Of a stretch of 5,410 bases of DNA, positions 1-4,847 are shown piece by piece. Where the stretch lies: contig WTAG01000290.1 in NCBI GenBank assembly GCA_013139755.1, positions 1-5,410 of the forward strand, in the 5' to 3' direction. The notes beneath the pieces were generated by a model. It worked only from the letters and a program-made list of their open reading frames with translations, made no database searches and was not told the DNA's origin. The position numbers and the translations under genes are program-made. Numbering within the stretch: the stretch's first letter is position 1; each line of letters begins with the position of its first letter. The DNA comes from Methylomarinum sp. (lineage in GTDB: Bacteria > Pseudomonadota > Gammaproteobacteria > Methylococcales > Methylomonadaceae).

Positions 1-455
1 AAAGTCCATTTTCAAGAAAAATTATTGGGTTTGATGCATTTGGAGAGTTTCCAAAACAAAAAGAACAAACTGACGCGAAGTTTATTCAAGAATTTGAAGG
101 TGTTGGCGGTTTTGGGATATCTGTTGAAGAATTAGAAACTGTTTTTTCACATAAATCATTCAAAAACTATGAACTAATTAAAGGTGATATTGTAGATACC
201 ATTCCTGAATACATTTCGGAGCATCCTGAATTAAAAATTGCGTTGTTACACGTTGATGTTGATGTTTATGCGCCGTCAGTAACTATTTTAGAGAATTTAT
301 TTGAAAAAGTTGTACGAGGAGGACTGGTTGTTTTTGATGATTATGGCACTGTCTCAGGAGAAACGCGTGCTGTCGATGATTTTTTTGTTGGTAAAGGTGT
401 GCAAATTGAGAAACTTCCAATTTCACATATTCCTGCTTATATAAGAAAAAAATAA
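1..455 (+). CDS. TylF/MycF-family SAM-dependent O-methyltransferase, C-terminal part (5' end outside window)
   Basis: The reading frame is open from base 3 to a TAA at 453-455, giving the last 150 residues; the N-terminus with most of the SAM-binding fold lies upstream. Family signatures are visible: IIGFDAFGEFP near residues 7-17, HVDVDVY at 83-89, and VVFDDYG at 109-115 followed by GETRAVDDFF. In MycF/TylF enzymes the Asp residues of the DVD and DDY motifs bind the divalent metal and place the sugar hydroxyl for methylation. The family methylates deoxysugars of macrolides, but relatives are common in surface-polysaccharide and flagellin-glycan loci. Beside nonulosonate genes and a flagellin, methylation of a glycan is a reasonable guess; the acceptor cannot be read from sequence. 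The gene converges on the minus-strand neuB-like gene. No clear rho-independent terminator follows the stop. The TTG at 243 is internal to this frame and is not the true start. Confidence 0.88.
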   Translation, partial: SPFSRKIIGFDAFGEFPKQKEQTDAKFIQEFEGVGGFGISVEELETVFSHKSFKNYELIKGDIVDTIPEYISEHPELKIALLHVDVDVYAPSVTILENLFEKVVRGGLVVFDDYGTVSGETRAVDDFFVGKGVQIEKLPISHIPAYIRKK

Positions 456-552
456 ATTACAGTCTCAATTTTTTCTTCATTATAGGATCCTAGGTTTATA
501 GCGCGAGAGCGAAATAGTATGCACATTTATGCGATCTAAGTAATAGAGGTTT
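456..552. other. Intergenic sequence between the methyltransferase and the inserted element
   Basis: No gene, terminator hairpin with a T-run, or promoter is convincing here. The only small structures are a three-pair stem with a GAGA loop near 502-511 and an AGAG/CTCT dyad at 545-556. Confidence 0.5.
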
Positions 553-563
553 CTCTACTCGTT
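553..563 (+). repeat. Left copy of 11-bp target-site duplication
   Basis: CTCTACTCGTT directly abuts the left inverted repeat of the 564-725 element and is repeated exactly at 726-736. An 11-bp duplication matches the 10-13 bp reported for several IS4-family subgroups. Confidence 0.8.
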
Positions 564-582
564 AGGGCAATCGCATTAAAAA
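564..582 (+). repeat. Left terminal inverted repeat (19 bp)
   Basis: AGGGCAATCGCATTAAAAA is perfectly complementary to 706-724. The left end has one more A beyond the paired tract (six against five). Confidence 0.85.
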
Positions 583-705
583 ATCAAAAGATGTCGACAC
601 TTTAAAAACATTTAGACTCATTTAGAAACGGTTCGAAAATTTATTTATTTTTTGGATTCATTTATAAAGAGGCTATATTTCATAAGTCATTGATACTGTA
701 AAATA

Positions 706-724
706 TTTTTAATGCGATTGCCCT
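706..724 (-). repeat. Right terminal inverted repeat (19 bp)
   Basis: TTTTTAATGCGATTGCCCT is the exact reverse complement of 564-582. Confidence 0.85.
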
Positions 725-725
725 G

Positions 726-736
726 CTCTACTCGTT
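726..736 (+). repeat. Right copy of 11-bp target-site duplication
   Basis: CTCTACTCGTT is identical to 553-563. Removing 564-736 would restore an uninterrupted empty site running into TTTATGAGAG. Confidence 0.8.
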
Positions 737-750
737 TTTATGAGAGTTAA

Positions 751-783
751 GCATTAGAATTTATTTTCAAGGAATTCTAATGC
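751..783 (-). other. Perfect 11-bp stem-loop spanning the stop codon of the neuB-like gene
   Basis: GCATTAGAATT (751-761) and AATTCTAATGC (773-783) pair perfectly around an 11-nt loop. On the minus-strand transcript the stem includes the UAA stop (756-754). It is AT-rich and is followed by UUAACUCUC rather than a U-run, so it does not look like a classical intrinsic terminator. It could protect the 3' end of the mRNA or act with Rho. Confidence 0.5.
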
Positions 784-3000
784 ATTCCAAAAACCTTGAC
801 CACGATTTTTATGTCCTTGCCAGACTTCTGGTATAAATTGTATCTTTGGTGCGACGACTTCAAGTATTTTCCCTAACTTTTCAAAATCAATATCGCCCTC
901 ACCAATTTGTATGCCTTCACCATCATCTCCTTTAGCATCGACTATGTGCATATGTACGGTATAGGGAGCGATTGTTTCAACAAACGCATATAAATCCCAG
1001 TGGTAATAATTGCAAGCCATCATTGTGTGTGAAATATCTAAACAAATTTTAATTCCTGTTTCTTGACAAAATTCTTTTATCTCTATAGCCGCTAAAAATA
1101 AATTATGGTGGCTTTGGCCACCAAAGTGCCACGGGAATGGAGGCATGGTTTGAATGGCAATTGTAATGCCATCAAGATTCATTTGACTAAAGGCATTTTT
1201 AATCAATTTGTATTTTTTTTGTTTATCATTTTTAGATAAAAATCCTTCAGTGTCCCAGCCTCCAGCATTTACAACAATGATTGGTTTTTTTGTTTTTGGA
1301 AAATATTGCTTTAATTTTCGAGTTTGATCAATTACTCGTTGCAGTTCTTTAATTGATCTTTCACGGTATTCAGTGTCATATGAGCTTAAATCTAACAAAT
1401 GATCGCCTGAAAATAATTCTGGAGCATGTACGGCAAACCCAATACTTTGGTTAGGTGAAATATAATCACTTAATGTAATTTCTAGATCTTGATATGAAAG
1501 GTGAAATTCCACAAAATCTAAATCAACACCTTGTTTTAGTAATTCATAGTCATGGTAGCGAACAGGGATACCATAAGGGCGATTAAAAGTGTAATGAGTC
1601 TTTTTTTTTGTTTCGCCATGAATGTCCGTACTAAAAAATATATCTCCTTCCTTAAATTCTCTCGTGGTTTTTTTTCCTATTAATTCATCTATACGATTTG
1701 GTTGAAGCCCTTGTCCAGGGCTCATGATATCAATCATATCTTTAGTTATTATTGTTCCTAGTGGTAAGCTGCAATTAGCTATTAAACTTTTAGCTAAAAT
1801 TTCTCGATTAAGTAGTTCACCTTGAGTTATTTCTCTTGCTTTGCCATTGCCAAGCGATTCCTCTACTTGTCTAACTTGCTGTACCATCTGTTTTAACTCA
1901 TTAGGAAGCAAACTCACTTTATGATCATTTCCTTCGAAATTACGGTTTAGTGTTAAATGTTTTTCTATGACTTTTGCACCCAGAGCAACTGCAGCTACTG
2001 GAACTGACCATCCTCTTTCGTGTCCAGAATAGCCAACTAATGCACCTGTTGAAAGCATTAATTTACTAAGGTAATTAAGGTTAATATCTTTAAATGGTGT
2101 TGGGTAAGTAGAGTTGCAATGCAACAAAATGAACTGTGCATTTTTTCTTTTTAAAAAAGAGACGGTTGACTGAATTTCGGTTTCAGTAGTCATTCCTGTT
2201 GAGCAAATAATAGGTTTTCCTGTTTTAGCTAGGGCATTAAGAAGCTGGTAATTAGTAAAGTCAGCAGAGGAAACTTTATATGCAGGCATGCCATATTTTT
2301 CAAGCTTAGATAGGCTATCTAAATCCCAAGGAGTGCACAGCGATAAAATATTTTTTTCTTTACAATAATTAAAAATTTCAAATAATTCCTTATCTTGTAA
2401 TTGAAATTTTGATAATAAGTCTAATGTATACTGAGCGCCTAAATCTGCTGAGGCATCGTTGGATTTCCCCGTATTTCGGTATAATGTAGCCATATCTCTC
2501 ATTTGGAACTTTACGCAATCTACATTCGCCTCTATTGCTCGGTCTACGAGTTTTTTAGCTATATTTATATCTCCTTGATGATTGTTACCAATCTCAGCGA
2601 TTATGAAAACGGGGTCTTCGTCAGATATTCTCTTATCGCCAATACAAAAATAATTTAAAGCAGGCTCTGCAACTGCAATTAAGTGACCAAAATCATCGAC
2701 CAGCGGGATAGATGTTATTCGTTCATTAAAGGCATGTTCAATTAATGAAGCTTCACAATTTACATGCATTGAAAAACATGGTCTCTCTATAATATCTACT
2801 AACGCAGTATTTAAATCTAGATTGGGTGTCGAAAGTATCCAGCGACGGATATCACCATCAGTTAGGCTACCTAATAAATGATTTTTATCATCTACGGCAT
2901 AAATTATTTTATGAGTATTGTTGTTTATTTTATTTAAAGCCTCATGTAATGACGCAGAAATTAAGGCTACAAATCCTTTGATATTTTTTTTAACTATCAT
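754..3000 (-). CDS. Multidomain NeuB-family nonulosonic acid synthase: CBS pair + NeuB + SAF + xylose-isomerase-like barrel
   Basis: A 748-residue protein, about twice the length of a usual NeuB (about 340-350). Residues 5-118 form a CBS-domain pair (TDGDIRRW at 47-54; second repeat around 75-112), often an adenine-nucleotide sensor. Residues 131-370 are the NeuB barrel: AEIGNNH at 135-141, K164 in CVKFQ, K242 in YKVSSAD, HCNSTYP at 294-300, and His327 and His348 in GYSGH and EKHLT, the expected Mn2+ ligands. Residues 399-457 match the SAF/antifreeze-like domain. Residues 470-748 resemble a xylose-isomerase-like TIM barrel with likely metal ligands (E498/H500, CLDISH 653-658, HMHIVDAKG 683-691, E725); its reaction is unknown. 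NeuB enzymes condense an amino sugar with phosphoenolpyruvate to sialic, legionaminic or related acids; which one is not determined. The ATG at 3000 overlaps the 3' end of the neuA-like gene by 11 bp, with only a weak GGA upstream, so translational coupling is likely. Confidence 0.92.
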   Translation of the reverse strand: MIVKKNIKGFVALISASLHEALNKINNNTHKIIYAVDDKNHLLGSLTDGDIRRWILSTPNLDLNTALVDIIERPCFSMHVNCEASLIEHAFNERITSIPLVDDFGHLIAVAEPALNYFCIGDKRISDEDPVFIIAEIGNNHQGDINIAKKLVDRAIEANVDCVKFQMRDMATLYRNTGKSNDASADLGAQYTLDLLSKFQLQDKELFEIFNYCKEKNILSLCTPWDLDSLSKLEKYGMPAYKVSSADFTNYQLLNALAKTGKPIICSTGMTTETEIQSTVSFLKRKNAQFILLHCNSTYPTPFKDINLNYLSKLMLSTGALVGYSGHERGWSVPVAAVALGAKVIEKHLTLNRNFEGNDHKVSLLPNELKQMVQQVRQVEESLGNGKAREITQGELLNREILAKSLIANCSLPLGTIITKDMIDIMSPGQGLQPNRIDELIGKKTTREFKEGDIFFSTDIHGETKKKTHYTFNRPYGIPVRYHDYELLKQGVDLDFVEFHLSYQDLEITLSDYISPNQSIGFAVHAPELFSGDHLLDLSSYDTEYRERSIKELQRVIDQTRKLKQYFPKTKKPIIVVNAGGWDTEGFLSKNDKQKKYKLIKNAFSQMNLDGITIAIQTMPPFPWHFGGQSHHNLFLAAIEIKEFCQETGIKICLDISHTMMACNYYHWDLYAFVETIAPYTVHMHIVDAKGDDGEGIQIGEGDIDFEKLGKILEVVAPKIQFIPEVWQGHKNRGQGFWNALEFLENKF

Positions 3001-3685
3001 TGCTCATTCCATATTCATTCATCATTAATTCAGTCACTTGAAAATCAACTAGATCATCAATTTCAAATGATTCTTCATGGCTCATTTCGTGCATAACTAT
3101 TTTTCCACCCAACCTATTTTTATAGTTTTTATAGACATCTAATTTTGTAATATAAAATGATCCATTTTCAAAATATATGGCATCCTCTGGTCTAATATCT
3201 TGTCTTCTTGGACGCTGATAGAGATCATAACTTGCACAAGGGTTACTGGGATTTTTCCAAATAAATTTATGAGTTTTTGTAACCGTCACAAGGCTATCTG
3301 CGTTGTTAGACTCAAATAACTGAATAGCTGTTAATAGGCTACTAGGGTATCTAAATGGCGAAGTGGCCTGAATTAAAATGATATTTTCTAGTTTGATGTT
3401 TTCTTTCTCACACCAGTCAATGAAGTGTAAAATGGCACTTTCAGTCGATGATTTGTCGTCTGATAGTTCTTTTGGCCGTAAAAAAGGAGATTTTGCTCCA
3501 TATTTAAGCGCAATATTCTGGATGTCTAGTGCATCAGTTGATACGTATACGTCTTTTATTTTTTTGCAAGAAAGAGCTTGTTGTATACTCCAGGAAATTA
3601 AAGGTTTTCCGTTTATTTCTTTTATATTTTTCCCAGGTATGCCTTTGGAGCCACCTCTTGCAGGTATTATTGCAGTATACTCCAT
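2990..3685 (-). CDS. neuA: CMP-N-acetylneuraminate/legionaminate-type cytidylyltransferase (NeuA family)
   Basis: A 231-residue cytosolic enzyme, the usual length for single-domain CMP-sugar synthetases. It transfers CMP from CTP to a nonulosonic acid, making the donor for glycosylation. Visible motifs: the nucleotide-binding IPARGGSKGIPGKN at 7-20, VSTD at 48-51, FLRPKELSDD at 68-77, LIQATSPFR at 104-112, RRQDIRPEDAIYFENG at 160-175, and FEIDDLVDF at 207-215 with the metal-binding acidic residues. The GSKGIPGKN form is closer to NeuA/LegF/PtmB than to PseF, which often has RIPRKN, but the substrate is not proven; the symbol denotes the family. The ATG at 3685 is supported by an AGGAG at 3696-3692 six bases upstream. 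It is the first gene of the minus-strand unit and overlaps the neuB-like gene by 11 bp. A 12-bp hairpin lies in its leader. Confidence 0.93.
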   Translation of the reverse strand: MEYTAIIPARGGSKGIPGKNIKEINGKPLISWSIQQALSCKKIKDVYVSTDALDIQNIALKYGAKSPFLRPKELSDDKSSTESAILHFIDWCEKENIKLENIILIQATSPFRYPSSLLTAIQLFESNNADSLVTVTKTHKFIWKNPSNPCASYDLYQRPRRQDIRPEDAIYFENGSFYITKLDVYKNYKNRLGGKIVMHEMSHEESFEIDDLVDFQVTELMMNEYGMSNDS

Positions 3686-3690
3686 TAAAC

Positions 3691-3696
3691 ACTCCT
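3691..3696 (-). promoter_or_regulatory. Ribosome binding site of the neuA-like gene
   Basis: On the minus strand AGGAGT precedes the ATG (3685-3683), with six bases between the AGGAG core and the start codon. It fixes the start at 3685. Confidence 0.8.
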
Positions 3697-3706
3697 AAAG
3701 TTTTAT

Positions 3707-3744
3707 ACTAACCTCAGTAAACTGAGTTGTTAACTGAGGTTAGT
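3707..3744 (-). promoter_or_regulatory. 12-bp stem-loop in the leader of the neuA-like gene
   Basis: ACTAACCTCAGT (3707-3718) and ACTGAGGTTAGT (3733-3744) pair perfectly around a 14-nt loop. The loop holds a second ACTGAG (3721-3726) that can also pair with CTCAGT (3713-3718) through a two-base loop, so two mutually exclusive hairpins are possible. On the minus strand the structure ends ten bases before the Shine-Dalgarno sequence. Neither strand has a convincing T-run after it, so a plain terminator is not favoured. Leader control of translation, an mRNA-stability element, or a relic of a mobile-element end are alternatives. Confidence 0.55.
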
Positions 3745-4170
3745 GGGTTTGCACGATGGATTAAAGTCCGTATAAGGGACGTAAAGCTTATGTGTAGCAG
3801 CATAATCGATGCTACATAAAGGTGTAATTTAGCTGCATTGTACAATATAGTTAAAATAAAATTTCATCTAAAGTCCAAAGAGCCAGCCTAAATTATTGAT
3901 AACTCTATTTAAAGGTGAAGAAGCGATAAAATTTTTAGGGGGATACCTGAATGTTTACCCGTTTCTTGGTTTCTAAAGGTGTGATTTAAAAGGCTAGCGT
4001 CATAAGGGTAGGTCTATTCAAGCCCCGTCATACATATTCAATAAATAAACTTGTTTCATGTGTTTTTACTCGATTTTCTTGACAAGAAGTGGCTGAATTT
4101 TCCATATTTTTACCTTGTTAGTACTTTTAAAGCATACACTAAGGAAAGAGTCTATATTACGACTTAGATA
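3745..4170. other. Long intergenic stretch without a recognisable gene
   Basis: About 425 bp with no coding frame of useful length on either strand. It presumably contains the promoter of the minus-strand neuA-neuB unit, but no strong sigma-70 match is visible; the best is TTAACT (17-base spacer) TAAATT on the minus strand around 3852-3824, only 4/6 at each box. It also holds a 7-bp stem-loop (TGTAGCA 3793-3799 with TGCTACA 3810-3816), a near-identical 15-base pair of direct repeats (3817-3831 and 3974-3988), and a plus-strand promoter-like site near 4079. No homology to a known RNA is apparent. Confidence 0.5.
4076..4108 (+). promoter_or_regulatory. Possible sigma-70 promoter with an overlapping palindrome
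   Basis: TTGACA (4079-4084) is a perfect -35 hexamer, followed after 18 bases by CATATT (4103-4108), 4/6 for the -10 box. The -35 lies inside a perfect 13-bp palindrome, TTCTTGACAAGAA (4076-4088), which could be an operator. It would direct transcription toward the decayed IS200 element. The -10 match is weak, so this is tentative. Confidence 0.25.
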
Positions 4171-4171
4171 A

Positions 4172-4190
4172 CCGCGCCCTGTGGGCGGGG
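4172..4190 (+). repeat. Candidate left-end hairpin of the IS200-like element
   Basis: An imperfect GC-rich palindrome: CGCCC (4175-4179), loop TGT, GGGCG (4183-4187), with one G/G mismatch and two further C-G pairs outside. It is the only GC-rich patch in the region and lies about 80 bp upstream of the transposase frame, as expected for the structure recognised by TnpA. Confidence 0.5.
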
Positions 4191-4269
4191 GTAAAAAAGC
4201 TTTGCGTAAAGGTCTGCTCAAGAGTCTCATGTCGTTAAGTTATCCCTGCAATTTAACTAGGAGAAACAA

Positions 4270-4683
4270 ATAAGCAGATTTCAAAAATTATCATATGTTA
4301 TCTGGTTTTGCCAGTACCATATTGTTTTTGTGCCAAAGTACCGTTATCAAATTTTGAAAGGAGACCTTGGGAGGTATGTTTACCAGAGTATTTATTCTCA
4401 TATTGAAGGAGCAGGGTGTGAAGTTATCGAATTAAATGTATAGCCTGACCATGTCCATTTACTTGTGAAAGTTTCCAATTTGTGTACAAAGAAATACTGG
4501 GGAAATCATTTTTGGTCGGCTAGTTACTGTGTTGATACCGTAGGTATGGATGCAGAAATGATAAGAAAGTATGTAAAGTTCTAGGATAATAAATAACCAC
4601 TGAAATATTGGGAGCAACTTGGTCTTATTTCAGCAAGGCCCCAGAGGGGTTTTTCTGAGGATGGCCTTTTAGGTCGAACTTAA
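4270..4683 (+). pseudogene. tnpA: IS200-family TnpA (Y1 HUH transposase) pseudogene
   Basis: One continuous frame from 4270 to the TAA at 4681-4683 encodes recognisable IS200 TnpA sequence. It starts SRFQKLSYVIW, then CQYHIVFVPKYRYQIL, the HUH motif PDHVHLLV with its histidines at 4450 and 4456, and later YWGNHFWSASYCVDTVGMDAEMIRKYVKF. The catalytic-type tyrosine of IRKYVKF (codon 4570-4572) survives. Damage is extensive. The expected ATG reads ATA at 4270, although an AGGAG (4259-4263) remains at proper spacing. Stops occur at 4441 (TAG), 4582 (TAG, at the conserved Gln four residues after the Tyr) and 4594 (TAA). Between VKVSN and YWGNHFW roughly two dozen residues found in intact relatives appear to be missing. 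No functional transposase can be made. Lost ATG and Gln-to-TAG changes are explained by single transitions, so this is old decay rather than a frameshift. Confidence 0.9.
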
Positions 4684-4704
4684 ACCACGTTTTATAAGCG
4701 TGGT
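4684..4704 (+). repeat. Candidate right-end hairpin of the IS200-like element
   Basis: ACCACG and CGTGGT form a 6-bp stem with a 9-nt loop immediately after the transposase stop codon. Its position matches the right-end recognition hairpin of IS200/IS605 elements. Confidence 0.55.
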
Positions 4705-4752
4705 CGTTAATTTTAGGTGCTTAGCTTACTTTTTAATAGTTGAAAAAATAAT

Positions 4753-4779
4753 TAAAGAAAGTTGAGTGGTGGTCGATAA
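4753..4779 (+). promoter_or_regulatory. Sigma-28 (FliA) promoter of the flagellin gene
   Basis: TAAAGAAA (4753-4760), an 11-base spacer, then GTCGATAA (4772-4779). This fits the enterobacterial-type FliA consensus TAAAGTTT-N11-GCCGATAA with few mismatches and exact spacing. Transcription should start near 4786, leaving a leader of about 60 nt. It places the flagellin among late flagellar genes expressed after hook completion, when the anti-sigma factor FlgM is exported. The promoter lies intact about 50 bp beyond the decayed insertion sequence. Confidence 0.85.
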
Positions 4780-4806
4780 GATTATTGAGTTTAAAGTTAA
4801 CATTTT

Positions 4807-4828
4807 TTCAGTATTTTTTAGTACTGGA
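4807..4828 (+). promoter_or_regulatory. Small hairpin in the flagellin 5' leader
   Basis: TTCAGTA (4807-4813) can pair with TACTGGA (4822-4828), seven pairs including one G-U, around the loop TTTTTTAG. A GGA lies at the base of the stem (4826-4828) and a second in the Shine-Dalgarno (4838-4840). GGA motifs near hairpins are typical of CsrA-type control, but this is only suggestive. Confidence 0.35.
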
Positions 4829-4833
4829 TCATT

Positions 4834-4840
4834 AAGAGGA
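4834..4840 (+). promoter_or_regulatory. Ribosome binding site of the flagellin gene
   Basis: AAGAGGA lies seven bases before the ATG at 4848. A second in-frame ATG at 4854 would be 13 bases away, so 4848 is preferred. Confidence 0.8.
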
Positions 4841-4847
4841 TAGAATC

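Larger units (their letters stand above)
564..725. mobile_element. MITE-like non-autonomous element, about 162 bp, probably IS4-family-related
   Basis: The element is bounded by perfect 19-bp inverted repeats, AGGGCAATCGCATTAAAAA at 564-582 and its reverse complement at 706-724. It is flanked by an exact 11-bp direct repeat (553-563 and 726-736). The roughly 120-bp interior is AT-rich and has no reading frame of useful length, so it encodes no transposase and must be moved in trans. The terminal base is not fully settled: the right end carries an extra G at 725 whose left counterpart would be T at 563, so the element may be 162 or 163 bp with an 11- or 10-bp duplication. The repeat plus duplication length is direct evidence of transposition. 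Assignment to IS4-like transposases is inferred from duplication length only. It sits harmlessly between two converging genes. Confidence 0.82.
4171..4710 (+). mobile_element. Decayed IS200/IS605-family insertion sequence (ends approximate)
   Basis: The body is a broken Y1-transposase gene (4270-4683). Candidate subterminal hairpins, a hallmark of this family, flank it. On the left, CGCCC TGT GGGCG (4175-4187) extends by two more pairs beyond one mismatch. On the right, ACCACG (4684-4689) pairs with CGTGGT (4699-4704) around a 9-nt loop just after the old stop codon. IS200-type elements have no terminal inverted repeats and make no target duplication, so the exact ends cannot be set from this copy. 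The remaining length of about 540 bp is shorter than the usual 700 bp or so, in keeping with internal deletion. Confidence 0.7.

Noticed and set aside
243..455. A separate 70-residue gene starting at TTG 243
   Set aside because: The same frame is open back to base 3 with clear methyltransferase family sequence, so this is the C-terminal part of a larger truncated gene.
3378..3711. Plus-strand open frames of 106 and 60 codons
   Set aside because: They lie opposite the well-supported NeuA-family gene, have no family features and no good ribosome binding site.
3793..3816. Stem-loop TGTAGCA/TGCTACA as a possible small RNA or terminator
   Set aside because: Seven pairs with a 10-nt loop, no T-run and no promoter close by; noted only in the description of the gap.
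3951..3989. A 12-codon plus-strand frame (MFTRFLVSKGVI) preceded by AGGGGG at usable spacing
   Set aside because: It is too short, has no following gene or attenuator structure in the same direction, and such frames arise by chance.
4639..4654. Terminator-like CCCC-AGA-GGGG followed by five T
   Set aside because: The stem is only four base pairs and lies inside the old transposase coding region; too weak to call without transcript data.
4690..4847. A sigma-54 promoter for the flagellin
   Set aside because: No GG/GC pair with the required spacing is present, while a well-spaced sigma-28 site is.
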